DNA of 64,000 nt, taken from NCBI RefSeq assembly GCF_040954835.1, contig NC_090716.1, positions 1,723,605 through 1,787,604 of the forward strand, written 5' to 3'. The position numbers and the translations under genes are program-made. Origin of the DNA: Lepisosteus oculatus (lineage: Eukaryota > Chordata > Actinopteri > Semionotiformes > Lepisosteidae). Positions 12,401-26,800 of this stretch are shown here, in pieces; the first letter of the stretch is position 1, and every line of letters begins with the position of its first letter. The notes below the pieces were generated by a model. That model was not told the DNA's origin. It did no database searches and was given only the letters and a program-made list of their open reading frames with translations.

Positions 12401-14884
12401 TACAGTACCTGGCAGGAAAGGCTGTTTCAGATACCCATAAATCTAAAGAAGGTTTACCCATTCTCCAGCCTGGATAAATTCCTTTCTAGTTTCAAATTGT
12501 GTCAGATCATGTCCTTGTCTCCAGGTCTGTCTCTGTCTCTACCCCTTGGGAGCTTATAGACTTAAATCAAATCTCTCCCAATCTCATTTGTTCCAGACTG
12601 AATGCATTTAGTTCACTTAAACTATTACAATCTCTTGAAATGACAAATCATTCTGATTTCTCTTCGTTGAACTCTTTCTAAGGTATGGTACCAAAACGAG
12701 ACACAGTGTTTATATCAAGGGCTAACTAGTGCATTGTAACGTTTAAACATAATTTCCCTCAATTTAAACTTTGCATAGCTTACTTTATATTTCTATTGTA
12801 AAAGTCTAAGTAAAAAACAATTAGATATTTGGGGTCAAAACTTAGGTGAACAATTTGAGAGAATCTGTTATAGTTTACTTTAACCAAGGAAACTCTTTTG
12901 TCTCTTTAAAATCATTGAAAAAAGGTACAAGCAGGGGAACACCTTTCTTAAGTCAATAATTCAACAACCATCCTGGGAAAAACAAGCCAAGAGCCTCCTC
13001 CAATGATCAACAATGTTCATTTTTATGTATATAGAGACAACAGTACGACACAAACCTGCAGGGCCTGAGGAACAGATATGCCTCAGAACTACAGTTAGCC
13101 AAGTATCTTTAGTTTATGGTCCAGAACACTCACCCCATCTCCATAATGTCATTGGAAGCAGGATTTTCATTGTAACTACAATACTGCTATGATTATTTTG
13201 TACAATTCTTTTTTAAATTCCTACAAAGTTAATTAACTGTATACCATTTACTATTTTCAAATACTGAGGAGTTTTCATTTCACTGTCTAGGTGGAAGTGG
13301 ATGAAAAATACCGAAACCAGACCTGTGGGCTGTGTGGGGACTTCAATGGGGTCCAGCTCTATAATGAGTTCATTCAAAATGGTAAGCGGGTATTAGAAGG
13401 GCAGCTAGGGAGGTTACTGCCAGTCAGGCTCTGTCACAGCCCCTAGATCTAGCCACCCATCCCCTTCACATTCAAAGGTCTAGAACTGCCAGTGACAACG
13501 TACAGTAAGAGATGTTGCAAAGAACATTACAATCACTGCAGTAAAGTACAGAGCAGGACCTCAACTCAGTAATCTTGCTTTTTCAAGGCATGAAAGTATC
13601 TCTATACGACTATGGAAACTTCTGGAAAATGGATGGCCCAACAGAAACCTGTGTTGAACCCACACCAGCATCTGATGACAAATGCTCAGACCTGGTAACT
13701 GTCTTTTTTGCCCTCTTTGATTTATAACAAGTTCTGTATTTCCTTAATCAGACTACATTTGATCACACTCTTGATATTGTTTTCATTATATTATGTAAAA
13801 CTGTGAAGCACAAACCATATATCCTCTCTTCTAAGACAATTTCAGACTCTATTACCATTACCGAAAATATTATTCAAGCTTTAATAGCAAGTAGTACTAA
13901 GGAAGCTCCAGCACTGATTAGCAATTAACAATACCAATGGAACCATGTAAATTGACTCAGCTCAGATCCTTGTTATTGTGCTCTTCTGTGACTGAGGGTT
14001 ACTCTTATGCTTCTAACAGTAAACTTTCCCTCTACAGACACCGATATGTGAGCAGCTTCTGTCCAGTCCTGCGTTTAGCAGCTGCAAGGGCCTGATCTCG
14101 ATTGACTCCTTTGTCCAGTCCTGCGTCAAGGACATGTGTTACTGTGGCAACAGCACCAGTGCCTTCTGCCTCTGCAACACTCTTTCAGAATACTCACGCC
14201 AGTGTGTGCACGCTGGAGGGAAGCCCAAGCAATGGAGGACTGCCGAGTTCTGCTGTACGTTTACCACCCTGCTGCCGAGCTCCCATTGATCTATACGGCT
14301 TTTAAACCTCTTGTGTCCGACGTGTACAGGAGACATAGTCATATAACGCTCCTCAGGAGAATAATAGGCAAAACAAGACGACAGGCATTTCAGACTCATG
14401 ACTTCAGCTTTGTGTGCTCTGCAGCTAAGAAGTGCCCTTTCAACATGGAGCACCAGGAGTGTGGGATTCCCTGTGCTGACACCTGCTCTAACCCAGAGAG
14501 AGGACAGCTGTGTGAAGACCACTGTACAGACGGCTGCTTCTGCCCCCCAGGTAGCCACTGCATTCACTGGCTTTAAAGATTGTCCATATCAGTCAATCTG
14601 CAGTGTAGCCTGGCTTGTAAAGTACTGAACTTGGTTAATTGTACCTCACACCTGGTTTTTTGAAAGAGACATTTTTAACAGGAAAAGGAGTAATTCTTTG
14701 TTTGTAATTTAGTATCTAGTAATATGAAGTGTAATATCTGACTTAAAAACTTTCCTCTCCAAAAAGACACTGTTTTTGATGACATCACTCAGAGTGGCTG
14801 CATCCCAGTTCAGAAGTGCTCCTGCAGCCACAACGGACAGACTTACACACCTGGGGAATCCTACTCCAGCAGCTGCAGTCGCTG
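9443..14884 (+). other. Mucin B exons 1-10: signal peptide and D1
   Basis: Exons: 9443-9521, 10953-11009, 11342-11410, 11542-11803, 12141-12255, 13291-13381, 13588-13694, 14038-14254, 14425-14550, 14767-14884. After the signal peptide comes a Gln-rich linker ([15 protein letters not shown]) and a short Pro/Thr spacer. D1 then begins ([15 protein letters not shown]), with VWD, the [10 protein letters not shown] motif, C8 ([13 protein letters not shown]) and TIL ([13 protein letters not shown]). In the family the N-terminal D domains assemble mucins in the acidic Golgi and form higher oligomers. Introns 9522-10952, 12256-13290 and 13695-14037 hold no gene or repeat that I recognise. Confidence 0.88.
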
Positions 14885-17800
14885 GTAAACTGTGCCTTTG
14901 TGCCTGCTTTCATTCTGTATACCAAACCGTGTGAATTTACTGACCTTTCAGATTATACTCTCAAGACCTGCCAACAGATTTCTGTGCTTAAATAAAATGT
15001 TATTATGCAAACAAAATTGTTTATAAATGTGTTTCAGAAGGACTATACAACAAATTAATGAAAAATAAAAAAATAAAAATACTGGAGAACCAAAATTATC
15101 AGCAAGTAAAGCTTTGGCATAAGAAACAAAGATGTCTGTAAATGACTGTAAATGCTGTTCCGTGCAGCACCTGTGTCGGGGGACAGTGGAGCTGCCAGGA
15201 CCTGGACTGTCCTAGAACCTGCTCTGTAGAGGGAGGCTCCCACATCACCACTTTCGACGGGAAGCCCTTCACCTTCCACGGAGACTGCTCCTACACTCTG
15301 GCCAAGGTCTGAGCTCACACACACCGCCAGTCTATCACCTCTACAGTTCAAAGCAATTGCAGCGATAAGTACATTGCCCATTTTAAGAATATCTGGAAAG
15401 GGATTTAAAGGAAACTTCAAGAAACCAAGCACACTAAATCTTCTGATGCTGTGAATGTGGACCTGTTTCTACTAGTGTGAAGTGTTCTCAAAGCATCTCA
15501 AACAATTAAACCGTCACGTTTCTTATTCTGTTCATTTTCCTTAGCAATGCAATGACAGTCAGTTCACAGTCTTGGGTGACATTGTCAAGTGTGGATTAAC
15601 AGACACTGAGACCTGCTTGAAAGCTGTGACCCTGGCCATCTCAGCAGGACAAACTGTAAGTTACCTTTGAGCGTCCTTCATGCACCACACTGAAAAAGAC
15701 AATCTATGCTGCTCTTTCCTGGGTGGGAGCAACCTGCCACTGTGGTCTAGGAATTGTCTCAGGTACTACTGTTAGCTTTTGGTGTCCCAGAACCCAGCTT
15801 GGGAATACAGTAAGTACCACCAGTGCATGTTTGGCACATTGTTGAGAGAGCAAGGTTAGGTAATAACGAAACTATTCAAATACGTATTGTAATTTCTCAT
15901 CTCCAAGCAAGCCTGTAACCAGGTAACAAACCAAAATTACTAAGAAAATCATGCAGATTCTGCAGTGAAAAGTCTGCTGCACAACCTATACTTATTCGCT
16001 TGTACATCATATTACTATATTTATTACAAGAACTAGTGAGCAGGAAGGGCAGCCTCACGTCACAGATTGTGGGAACTCTTGGTCTCGCCAGGGGGCTGCA
16101 ACAACATTTTGTGCTTAATTACAACTTTGTACATTTTCTCTTTTAATTTATTTTGTTACTGAGATCCAATTACTGGTCTGAGAAACTGGGACTGCAGTTC
16201 CCCTTTGATTTAGAGGGGTAATAAAATGTTCAATATCTCCTCTACGTGTATATTCCACAGGTGATCAGCATCAAGCCCTGTGGAAGTGTGTTTGTGAATG
16301 GCATCCTTTCTCAGCTCCCACTCTCTACAGGTCAGCTCATTTACACTCTTATTCTACCCAATATATTGAATGAAAATTCATTATCACAATAAATAGTTTC
16401 TATTAGCCTGGACAAGGCTGGCAACACTGTGAGTATTACGTTTTTCGACTTCTCCAGTGCCTTCAATACTATCCAGCCCTTACTGCTAGGGAGGAAGCTG
16501 GAGGAGATGCAAGTGGGTGCCTCCATGATCTCATGGATCACAGACAATCTGACAGGCAGACCACAGTCTGTGAGACTTCAGAACTGTGTGTCTGAACAGG
16601 TAGTGAGTAACACAGGGGCTCCTCGGGGGACAGTTCTTTCTCCGTTCCTCTTCACCCTCTAAACTTCGGACTTTAAATACAACTCAAAGTCGTGCCACCT
16701 GCAGAAGTTCTCAGACGACTCTGCAATTGTGGGATGTATCAAGGGTGGGCAGGAGGAAGAGTACAGAGGACTGGTCAGCAGCTTTGTCGAGTGGTGTGGG
16801 GAGAACCACCTGCAATTGAATGTGGCAAAGACGAAGGAGCTGGTGATAGATTTCAGGAGGAAAAGGGTCCAACCTACTCCTGTCTACATCCATGGGAGAG
16901 GCATGGAGATAGAGGACTCATACAAGTACCTGGGAGTGCACATTGACGATAGACTGGAATGGTCTAAGAACACCGAGGCCATCTACAAGAAGGGTTAGAG
17001 CCAAACTTACTTCTTGAGGAGGCTCAGGTCCTTCAATGTGTGTAGTAAGATGCTACATATATTCTATAAGTCGGTTGTGGTGAGCGCTAGTATGCTGGGG
17101 CTCTGGGTATAGAGCAGAGGATGCTAACAGGCTGAACAAACTCATCAGAAGAGCAAGCTCTGTCATTGGGTCTGACCTGAACCCCCTGGAGGTAGTGGCT
17201 GAGAGGAGAGTGGTGTCCAAACTAGAGGCCATCATGGACAACATCTCCCATCCCCTCTATGACATGCTGTGAGAATGAAGAGCACGTTCAGCAATAGACT
17301 GATCCACCCGGGGTGTGACAGGGAGCGCTACAGGAGGTCATTCTTGCCTTCTGCCATCAGACTGTAAAACTCATCCACTGTGTGTCTGAGCAGGGGCAAC
17401 ACTGACATTGACCTGTTTCTGGACTAAACAGTAAACTCTGCTACATCTGGCTCTTTCATTTACAACTGTTTTTCTGCAATATATGCCAGGGACGTGTGCA
17501 ATATATTTATATTTATATTTATAATGTGCAGTACAACTTTTTCTGTACTGTTCTGGTTTGTGCTTTTTATATTTTGGACTGTGCACAATTCTTCTTAGTG
17601 CACTTCTCACTGACTGTACTGATTGTATTATAGTATATGTATTGTATTGTATTGTTATATTATTATATAATTTCATTACACTGTTGCTGTGCTGTTTGTG
17701 TTAAGCTGCTGCTTTACTGCAATTTACGGGATCAATGAAGTATCTATCTATGTAATATGATATTTGCGATTGCAGCGGATGTCGTCATCTTCAGACCCTC

Positions 17801-20800
17801 CACATTCTACATCATTGTCCAAGCCTCCTTGGGGCTCCAGCTACAGGTACAGCTCACTCCGGTCATGCAGGTCTACATCACCGTCAGCTCCTCCAACAAG
17901 GGACAGACATGCGGTACGTTCTGAGCTTCATCATGTCTTCAGAGAGATCCCGGACAACACTTAATTTAATCACTGAATGCCCAGTGCTAGAAATCCGATT
18001 ATGAGTAAAACTGGTTTATTAACCTCTTTACAGGTCTTTGTGGAAACTTTAACGATGTCCAAGCGGATGATTTTAAGACCAACAGTGGAATAGTGGAAGG
18101 AACAGCCGTAGCTTTTGCCAACACCTGGAAGACCACAGCGAGTTGTCCAGCTGTGACGACCAGCTATGAAAATCCCTGCAGTCTGAGTGTGGAGAACGGT
18201 AAGACTGGCCACCACTCCAGCAGGGTTTCAGTGTTACTGAGTCTGACCTGCAAATCCTGGCTGACATTCTGTAGGCTTGTGGAGCTGGGAAGCAACAGTC
18301 ACAGGAAATGTTCTTGTTTATGAAGGGCAAAAGACGTTACTTGCACCTTGCCTTTTGTAAATGAGAAAAGGTGCCTGTACTTACCCCACCTTTCTCTCTC
18401 TTCACAGAGAAGTACGCCCAGCACTGGTGCTCCATGCTGTCAGATCCTCAAGGAGTGTTTGCTGCGTGCCATGCTGTGATTAGCCCAGATATCTACAAAA
18501 CAGTACGTTTCTTTTAAACTTAAAAACTGAAACCTTTGTAAAATCTATCACACTCATATGAAGACACTATATCCTGAATCTGAGAGGCAAGAACAAACTG
18601 GGCAGTCTTGTGAAAATATCTCACAAGGTCATTGGTGTTGATCTTCCTATCCTCATCTCCATCTATCAGAGACATGTTTTGCATAACTCTGTCTCTGATC
18701 AAATTTCTTGATCAGAAATTTCCAGTTACACCCATCAGAACCCAGATAACGACTCCCCAACTGCAGAATCAACAGACTGAAGTTCTCATTCATACCTGTA
18801 GCCATTACTCAACACTCGAACTTCTATGTAAATATGTAGATTGTTGTTCCTGTCATTTTGTTTCTTGTGTCTGTCTGTACACCAACACTACTTTGTAGTA
18901 GTCGTACATATATAATGGGGTGTTGATGTTTACTTTAATGTTTGAATGTTTGATTTTCAAATTCCAACATAAAAACTTGCAATACAGACAAAAACAAAAA
19001 TGAATTTCGAGCTTATGAATTGGCTTCTGTTTTTCTGAGAAGTAGTAGCATTTCAATTACTCTTGAATAACCGAGAGCACACCCTCTGCTCCTGTGCCCC
19101 CAGAACTGCATGTACGACAGCTGTAACTGTGAGAAGAGTGAGGACTGTATGTGTGCTGGCATCTCCTCGTACGTCCGTGCCTGTGCTGCTAAGGGGGTGC
19201 AGCTGGACGGCTGGAGAGCCAGTGTCTGCAGTAAGTGTCTGCAATAGCCAGGGACCTGGGAGCTTTCAGGGCAGGAAGTTCAGACACCTGGGGGGAGTGT
19301 TCCTGTGACTGAAACCCTGGTTCTCCCTTCCTTCAGCCAAATACTCCAGCACCTGCCCCAGGACTCTGGTCTTTGGCTACAGCATGACCAGCTGTAATCG
19401 CACCTGCCGCTCCCTCAGCCAGCCTGACCCCACCTGTAGCGTCCAGTTTGTGCCTGTGGACGGCTGTGGCTGTGCCAAGGGGACCTACATGGACGAGGAG
19501 GGCAAATGTGTGCCAGCTTCACAGTGCCCCTGCTACAACAAGGGCACAGTGGTGCCAGCTGGAGAGGTCATCAGGAAGGATGGTGCAATTTGGTAAGGAG
19601 CTTTTCTCTCTTGTCACTATACTATTATAGATGAAACACATTTCAGGATTTCTGGCTTCATGCTGCCTTGTGCATATTCTTCACCAAGGACAGTGCTAAG
19701 TTGGTAGGAAGAATCTTACCACAGAAATATCAGGGTTCGGGGATGTCTAGTTGGTGTGAATATCTCTTCGTGGGAGACAGAAGGGCCAGCTGCAGGGATC
19801 AGGAGAGCACCAGAGTGTGCTGTGCTGTGGTCTTTTCATGCATTTCCAAATTCTTTTCTTTCCTTTTCCAGCACTTGCAAACAAGGGGAACTGAACTGTA
19901 TTGGACGTCCAGAGCCGAATCCTAGTGAGACTGCCTTTCTCTTACACTCTTTTCTGAAAAACATGCATGTTTTTTTTCTGTTTTTGCTTAACACATTTTT
20001 AAGTTATGTGAAAATGTGATTTCAGATATGAGAGGCATATTAACTGAAATGTTTTTCAAAAAGTATTTTTCAAAAAATAATTCAATAATTGTTCAATCTT
20101 GGCATGCCTAACAACAGTCCCCAAAACCACAGAGATGGATTGTGGAATAATCCAAGTGAGTGGTTAAATGACTTTAACTGGTACCTTCAAAACAAACATA
20201 TGATGGACACACTTGTCTATTCTTGTCAATAGGTTTCACAGTAAAAGACATGTTGGTCTAGGTCTGGATAGGTCCTGCAGAAATAAAACAGTAAAGATAC
20301 ATTCTCACAAGCTTAAGTACATCTGTGAAGTGCTGTTGAATTAACTACTGACTAAAAAATCTTTGAAGGTTTTGATATACAAAGTAACAAAATACTTTAT
20401 TTTTCTTACAAAAGGTGAAATGCAAAAATAGAAAATGTTTCCTTGCTTTTCATTTACAGCCTGCAAGGAACCAATGATCTTTTTCGACTGCACTAAAGCT
20501 GGGGCTGGAGCCAAGGGATCAGAATGTCAGAAGAGCTGTCAAACACTGGATATGGATTGTGTAAGTGAACCTGGACATCTTAATTCTAAACAACGAGAGC
20601 TGTAGCAATCTGCACAGTGTTTGGTGTCCTAAACCCAGACATCTTTACAGTTCGCATGGAAAACATGGGGGAGGCTTTCCAAAAGATTAAAGGACACATC
20701 TAACTTTTGTAATGCCAGACAATTCTTCTGGGATAAATTCATGCTAAACCTGGTTAAAATTATGGCACATTTCTCTTAACAGATCAGCACAGAGTGCACA

Positions 20801-23800
20801 TCAGGCTGTATGTGCCCACAAGGTCTAGTTTCTGATGGGAAAGGGGGCTGTGTGAAAGAGGACCTTTGTCCTTGTATGCACAATGGAGCTTCGTATCAGC
20901 CTGGGGACAAGATCAGAGTGGACTGCAATACCTGGTAAATGAACTCATTACACTATACGTGTTTCAATATCTAAGTTATGCACTACTATAACTGTAAGCT
21001 TATAATAGTGAAAAAGGTCTGAAAAATTATATTTGAAATTAAACCTAAACATTCACTGCTTTTTGCTGTTCATTTGTATCACTTCAGTACTTGCAAAAAT
21101 AGAAGGTGGCAGTGTACCAGTAACCAATGTCAAGGCACCTGTGCCATCTATGGAGATGGACATTACATCACTTTTGATGGGAAGAGATTCAGCTTCAGTG
21201 GAGACTGTGAATACACCCTCATTCAGGTACATTTCAAAATAAAGTAAAAGAGACTTTTACAAGAGAACTCAAATCATAATTGTCAGTGGATAATTCACTT
21301 ATTGGGGTTATACATTTGTCACACGTATTTGTACCTATTCTTCCTGTGGGATATTTTCTTAATGCAGTCTCCTCAAAGGTACAACTCCAATGGCTCTCAC
21401 AGTATGAAGGTGTTCATGATGTACACAAAATAAAAAAATAATTTATTTCAGGGTGATTCAGACAAACTCTCTCTTCTTAAGATTAGAAAGTGATCATCAG
21501 TTCTTTTATCTATCAATTGTTCAGGACTACTGCAGCCAAAACAATGAAAACGGCACCTTCAGGGTGATCACTGAGAACATCCCCTGTGGCACCACTGGGA
21601 CCACCTGCTCCAAGGCCATCAAGCTCTTCCTGGGGGTGAGCAATCAGCCCTCTTTCTTGAAAGAAATCCAGCTCAACCAAAACACATTAGAATTACAGGC
21701 ACTTATGTTGAATTTAAATGCATTTAAATGCTAATTCTTCTTTTCAGAACAATGAGCTGAAGCTATCTGAAGGAAACTACCAGGTGATCCAAAGAGGTAC
21801 AGGCGTAGAGGTTCCCTACCAGATCCGCTACATGGGGATTTACCTGGTGATTGAAGCCAACAATGGCCTGATCCTCATGTGGGACAAGAAGACGAGCATG
21901 TTTATCAAGCTCAACCCTAAGTTCCAGGTCAGTGAACATGTCTGCACTAAGGTTAATATTACAGATAAATGTGTTTCTGTTAGTGCAGTAATGGAATATG
22001 TGTGACCCAGGATAAATAAATACTAATCGAACTTTCAAAGCTACAGATCTGCTATAGGTCTTGTGGGTCTTGGAGCCCCAGCTCTGGAGAGAATGTGGAT
22101 TTCTGCATTGTGCTCTTATTCCTCAGGGCCTTGTCTGTGGACTCTGTGGAAACTATGATGGCAACGAAAACAACGACTTTACCACCAGAAGCCAAGCTGT
22201 TGTGGTGGATACACTGGAGTTTGGAAACAGCTGGAAAGTCTCCCCCAGCTGTCCTGATGCTGTTGTCACAAAGGACCCATGCAGCTCCAACCCCTACAGG
22301 AAGTCCTGGGCTCAGAGACAGTGCAGCATCATCCAGAGCAGAGTGTTCACAGCCTGCCACTCTCAGGTACTGTGATCACACTGGAGATATGCACACACCA
22401 CGGCAAGATCAGGGCAGGAAAGACACCAAGCTTATCAGTGTGATTGGAATTTGAATCTAAAACAACAGGAACTGTGCTTTCCTGAGGGGAAAAGTAATGA
22501 AGAGTAAGGGTGATTGAAGATATTTCTCTCTAAAGGTGGACCCCACTCCATACTACGACGCCTGTGTGACGGACTCCTGTGCCTGTGACACTGGAGGAGA
22601 CTGCGAGTGCTTCTGTACAGCTGTGGCTGCCTACGCTGAGGCCTGTAATGAGGCTGGGGTTTGTGTGGCCTGGAGGAGTCCAGAGATCTGCCGTGAGTCA
22701 CAGACTGAAGCACAATTCTGCTTTAACTCACTGTCTCCTAAAGAGAGAGATGGACACAATGACTGACCAACACACTGACACTCAGTCTCTGTGATGAAGA
22801 CAGGAGAGAAATGACACCTACATAAAAGCTGAAAAGGGATCTGTATGTTAAATAAATGAGATTTTGTCATTCCTCTCTCCAGCTCTGTTCTGTGACTTCT
22901 ACAACCCCCCTGGAGAGTGTGAGTGGCATTACAAGCCCTGTGGCTCGCCCTGCATGAAGACCTGCAGGAACCCCTCAGGGAAATGCTCCAGTCAGATCCC
23001 AGCCCTGGAAGGTAGGAATTCTAGCTCATATTCTTTGAAACTTGAAGACGCATCATGAAGGAGGTAATCACATCATAAGCTCTCAACTTCAGCTTTCAAA
23101 TACTGCAAATGTGTTTTCAACAATCAGTGTTCCATCACCGGCTAATTCTTTGTAGTTAAAGACATCTCAATTTTTAGTGACTGCTAGAAGCCTTAAAATT
23201 CATAGCAATGTGCAAGAATAATATAAAGAGCTTAAACGCTGTTTATGTATCACAATTTTATTGAGTGTTCATTAGTTTTTGTGCGTATTTTCTGTCAATT
23301 TCTTTTTATTTCATTCTGTATAAATAGAAAAACTGGCCACACCGAGATTTTGTCTCATATTCTAAAATTCTACAGTTCATACGTTTTATGATAGAATTCA
23401 TCGCTCTGTATGCTCAGAGTTGTGCGTACTACATGAATTACATTTAAAGAAAGAAAATAATACAACAAATACTGTATGTTTTTTATCCAGGCTGCTATCC
23501 AAAATGCCCTCCTGAGCAGCCCTATTTTGATGAGGACTCGATGAAGTGTGTGCAGAGGGAGAGCTGTGGCTGCTTCGATGGTGACGGGATTCATTATAAA
23601 AGCGGAGAAGAGGTTCCCTCCGCTGAGAACTGCCAGACATGGTACATTTTCTGTTTCATACAATACCAGAACCAGCACTATAACACTTCTCGTATGAAGA
23701 GCTGACCAAATGTATGAAGGTCGAAAACACTAAACCTTACTTTCTGTCCTTTAGTTATTGTAAATCCACGGGAGTGCAGTGCAGCTACAACGTTCACGGT

Positions 23801-26800
23801 ACAGTATGCAAAACTGTTTCTATTATCTAACTAATACTGCAGTAGTTTCAGTTCACAACAAATGGGTGTTAACAGCATGCAAACTGACCTGCCTGTGCCT
23901 ACAGCTTGTTACTGCACATACCAAGGAAACAAGTACCCATACGGCACAACAATCTACAACACCACAGATGGGCTTGGAAGCTGCATTACTGCCGTGTGTG
24001 GAGAAAATGGCACAATCCACAGGGACATGTATCACTGTACTACTCCTGCTACAACAATAACCACCCCAGAGCCAACGACAACAATCTTCAACTTCACAAC
24101 ACCATCGCCAAAGACTACCAGTAGGTTTTATTGGAATGTAATTCTGCCTTTCTATCTATCTCCTTCTCTCCATGCACACACACTATGTATATTTAAGCAA
24201 AAATACTGAATGTGAATTTCTAGTTCTCCAAATCTATTCCTATTAATTCAAAAACTTAATATTTGAAAAAGGAAAAACATTTGTACATGCAGTGCGCTGC
24301 TTTGAAACAGTGAACATCTTGGGCAATTGGAAATGGACTAATGAAAACACAATTCCAGCTGTAGTATCCCCATCATCTGTTTCCCAGCCTGAAACTATTC
24401 AATATTGTCTTCTATTGTAGGTGAGACCTCTCTATCATCAAGCACTCCAGGGACCACCAGCTGTGTGGAAGAAGTGTGCCAGTGGTCAGTCTGGTATGAC
24501 ATCAGCTCCCCAACTAAAGACAATGAAGGAGATCATGAGACATATGATAACATCCGAGCTAAAGGACATTCAGTGTGCGCTCACCCAATTGAAATTCAGT
24601 GCAGGGCCCAGGATTACCCCAGCACTCCTCTAGGAGACCTAGAGCAAACAGTACATTGCAACAGATCTTTCGGACTTAAATGCAACAACAAGGAAAATCC
24701 CACTGTGTGCTTGAATTACGCCATCAGAGTGTTTTGCTGTCGTGTTGTGCCTTGTGGAACAACAAGTGTACCGCCGATAACGTCTTCCAGTACAACACCA
24801 AAGAAAACAACAACCCCAAAGACAACACCTGAAGAAACAACATCAGCCCCGTCAACAAAATCTTCTCCTTCAACATCCTCAGCACCAAGCTCCACGGAAC
24901 GTACCAGCACTGCAACAGTAACAACGCGACCACCTCCGTCATCATCCACTGTTGTTTCCACAACATCCAGAGGAACACAGCCCCCTAGCACATCAACTTC
25001 ACTTCCCACAACCATCTCCACCAGCTCACCAACCACCTGCCGGCGCCCATGTAAATGGTCCCAGTGGTACGACACCACTTTCCCCACACTTGGAACCCCA
25101 GGAGGGGACTCTGAAACGTATGACAACATAAGGAAACATGGTGGAAAAATATGCGAAAAACCAAGAAAAATTGAGTGCAGAGCAGAGAAGTACCCAGATA
25201 AGGCCATAGACGATGTGGGTCAGATTGTGCAATGTGATGTTGCGAAAGGACTTATATGTAAAAATGAAGACCAGTCAGGCATGGTCCCATTGTGCTATAA
25301 CTACCAGGTGAGGGTTCTGTGCTGTGATGAGTATCAATGTGAGACAACGACAGAGCCAACCACTCCTATCACAACCCCTCCCAGCACAACCACTCCAACA
25401 ACAACCACTCCCATCACAACCACACCCAGTACAACCACTCCTATCACAACACCTCCCAGCACAACCACTCCTATCACAACCCCTCCCACCACAACCCCTC
25501 CCAGCACAACAACCCCCATCACAACCACACAGAGCACAGTAACTCCCACCACAACGACTCCCATAACAACCACTCTAATCACAACCACACCCAGTAAAAC
25601 CACTCCTATCACAACCCCTCCCATCACAACCACAACCATCACAACCCCTCCCACTACAACCACTCCTATCACAACCCCTCCCAGCACAACCACTCCCATC
25701 ACAACCCCTCCCACCACAACCACTCCCATCACAACCCCTCCCACCACAACCACTCCTATCACAACCCCTCCCACCACAACCACTCCTATCACAACCCCTC
25801 CCAGCACAACAACCCCCATCACAACCACACCGAGCACAGTAACACCCACCACAACTACTCCCACAACAACCACTCCAACAACAACCACTCCTATCACAAC
25901 CACACCCCGTACAACCACTCCTATCACAACCCCTCCCACCACAACCACTCCTATCACAACCCCTCCCAGCACAACCACTCCTATCACTACCACACCCAGC
26001 ACAACCACTCCTATCACAACCCCTCCCACCACAACCACTCCTATCACAACCCCTCCCAGCACAACAACCCCCATCACAACCACACAGAGCACAGTAACTC
26101 CCACCACAACGACTCCCATAACAACCACTCCAACAACAACCACTCCAATCACAACCACACCCAGTACAACCACTCCTATCACAACCCCTCCCACCACAAC
26201 CACAACCATCACAACCCCTCCCAGCACAACAACCCCCATCACAACCACACAGAGCACAGTAACTCCCACCACAACGACTCCCATAACAACCACTCCAATC
26301 ACAACCACACCCAGTAAAACCACTCCTATCACAACCCCTCCCACCACAACCACAACCATCACAACCCCTCCCACTACAACCACTCCTATCACAACCCCTC
26401 CCAGCACAACCACTCCCATCACAACCCCTCCCACCACAACCATTCCCACCACAACCACTCCTATCACAACCCCTCCCACCACAACCACTCCTATCACAAC
26501 CCCTCCCAGCACAACAACCCCCATCACAACCACACCGAGCACAGTAACACCCACCACAACTACTCCCACAACAACCACTCCAACAACAACCACTCCTATC
26601 ACAACCACACCCAGTACAACCACTCATATCACAACCCCTCCCACCACAACCACTCCTATCACAACCCCTCCCAGCACAACCACTCCTATCACTACCACAC
26701 CCAGCACAACTACTCCCACAACAACCACTCCAACAACAACCACTCCCAGCACAACCCCTCCCACCACAACCACTCCTATCACAACCCCTCCCAGCACAAC

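Noticed and set aside
16429-16998. Open frames that could be taken as a host gene inside mucin intron 13
   Set aside because: They are pieces of a broken non-LTR reverse transcriptase (FSDD motif).
20109-20155. A short AG-bounded stretch (from tccccaaaaccacagagatg) that looked like a possible small exon between exons 19 and 20
   Set aside because: No proper GT donor follows, and exon 19 joins exon 20 in phase without it.
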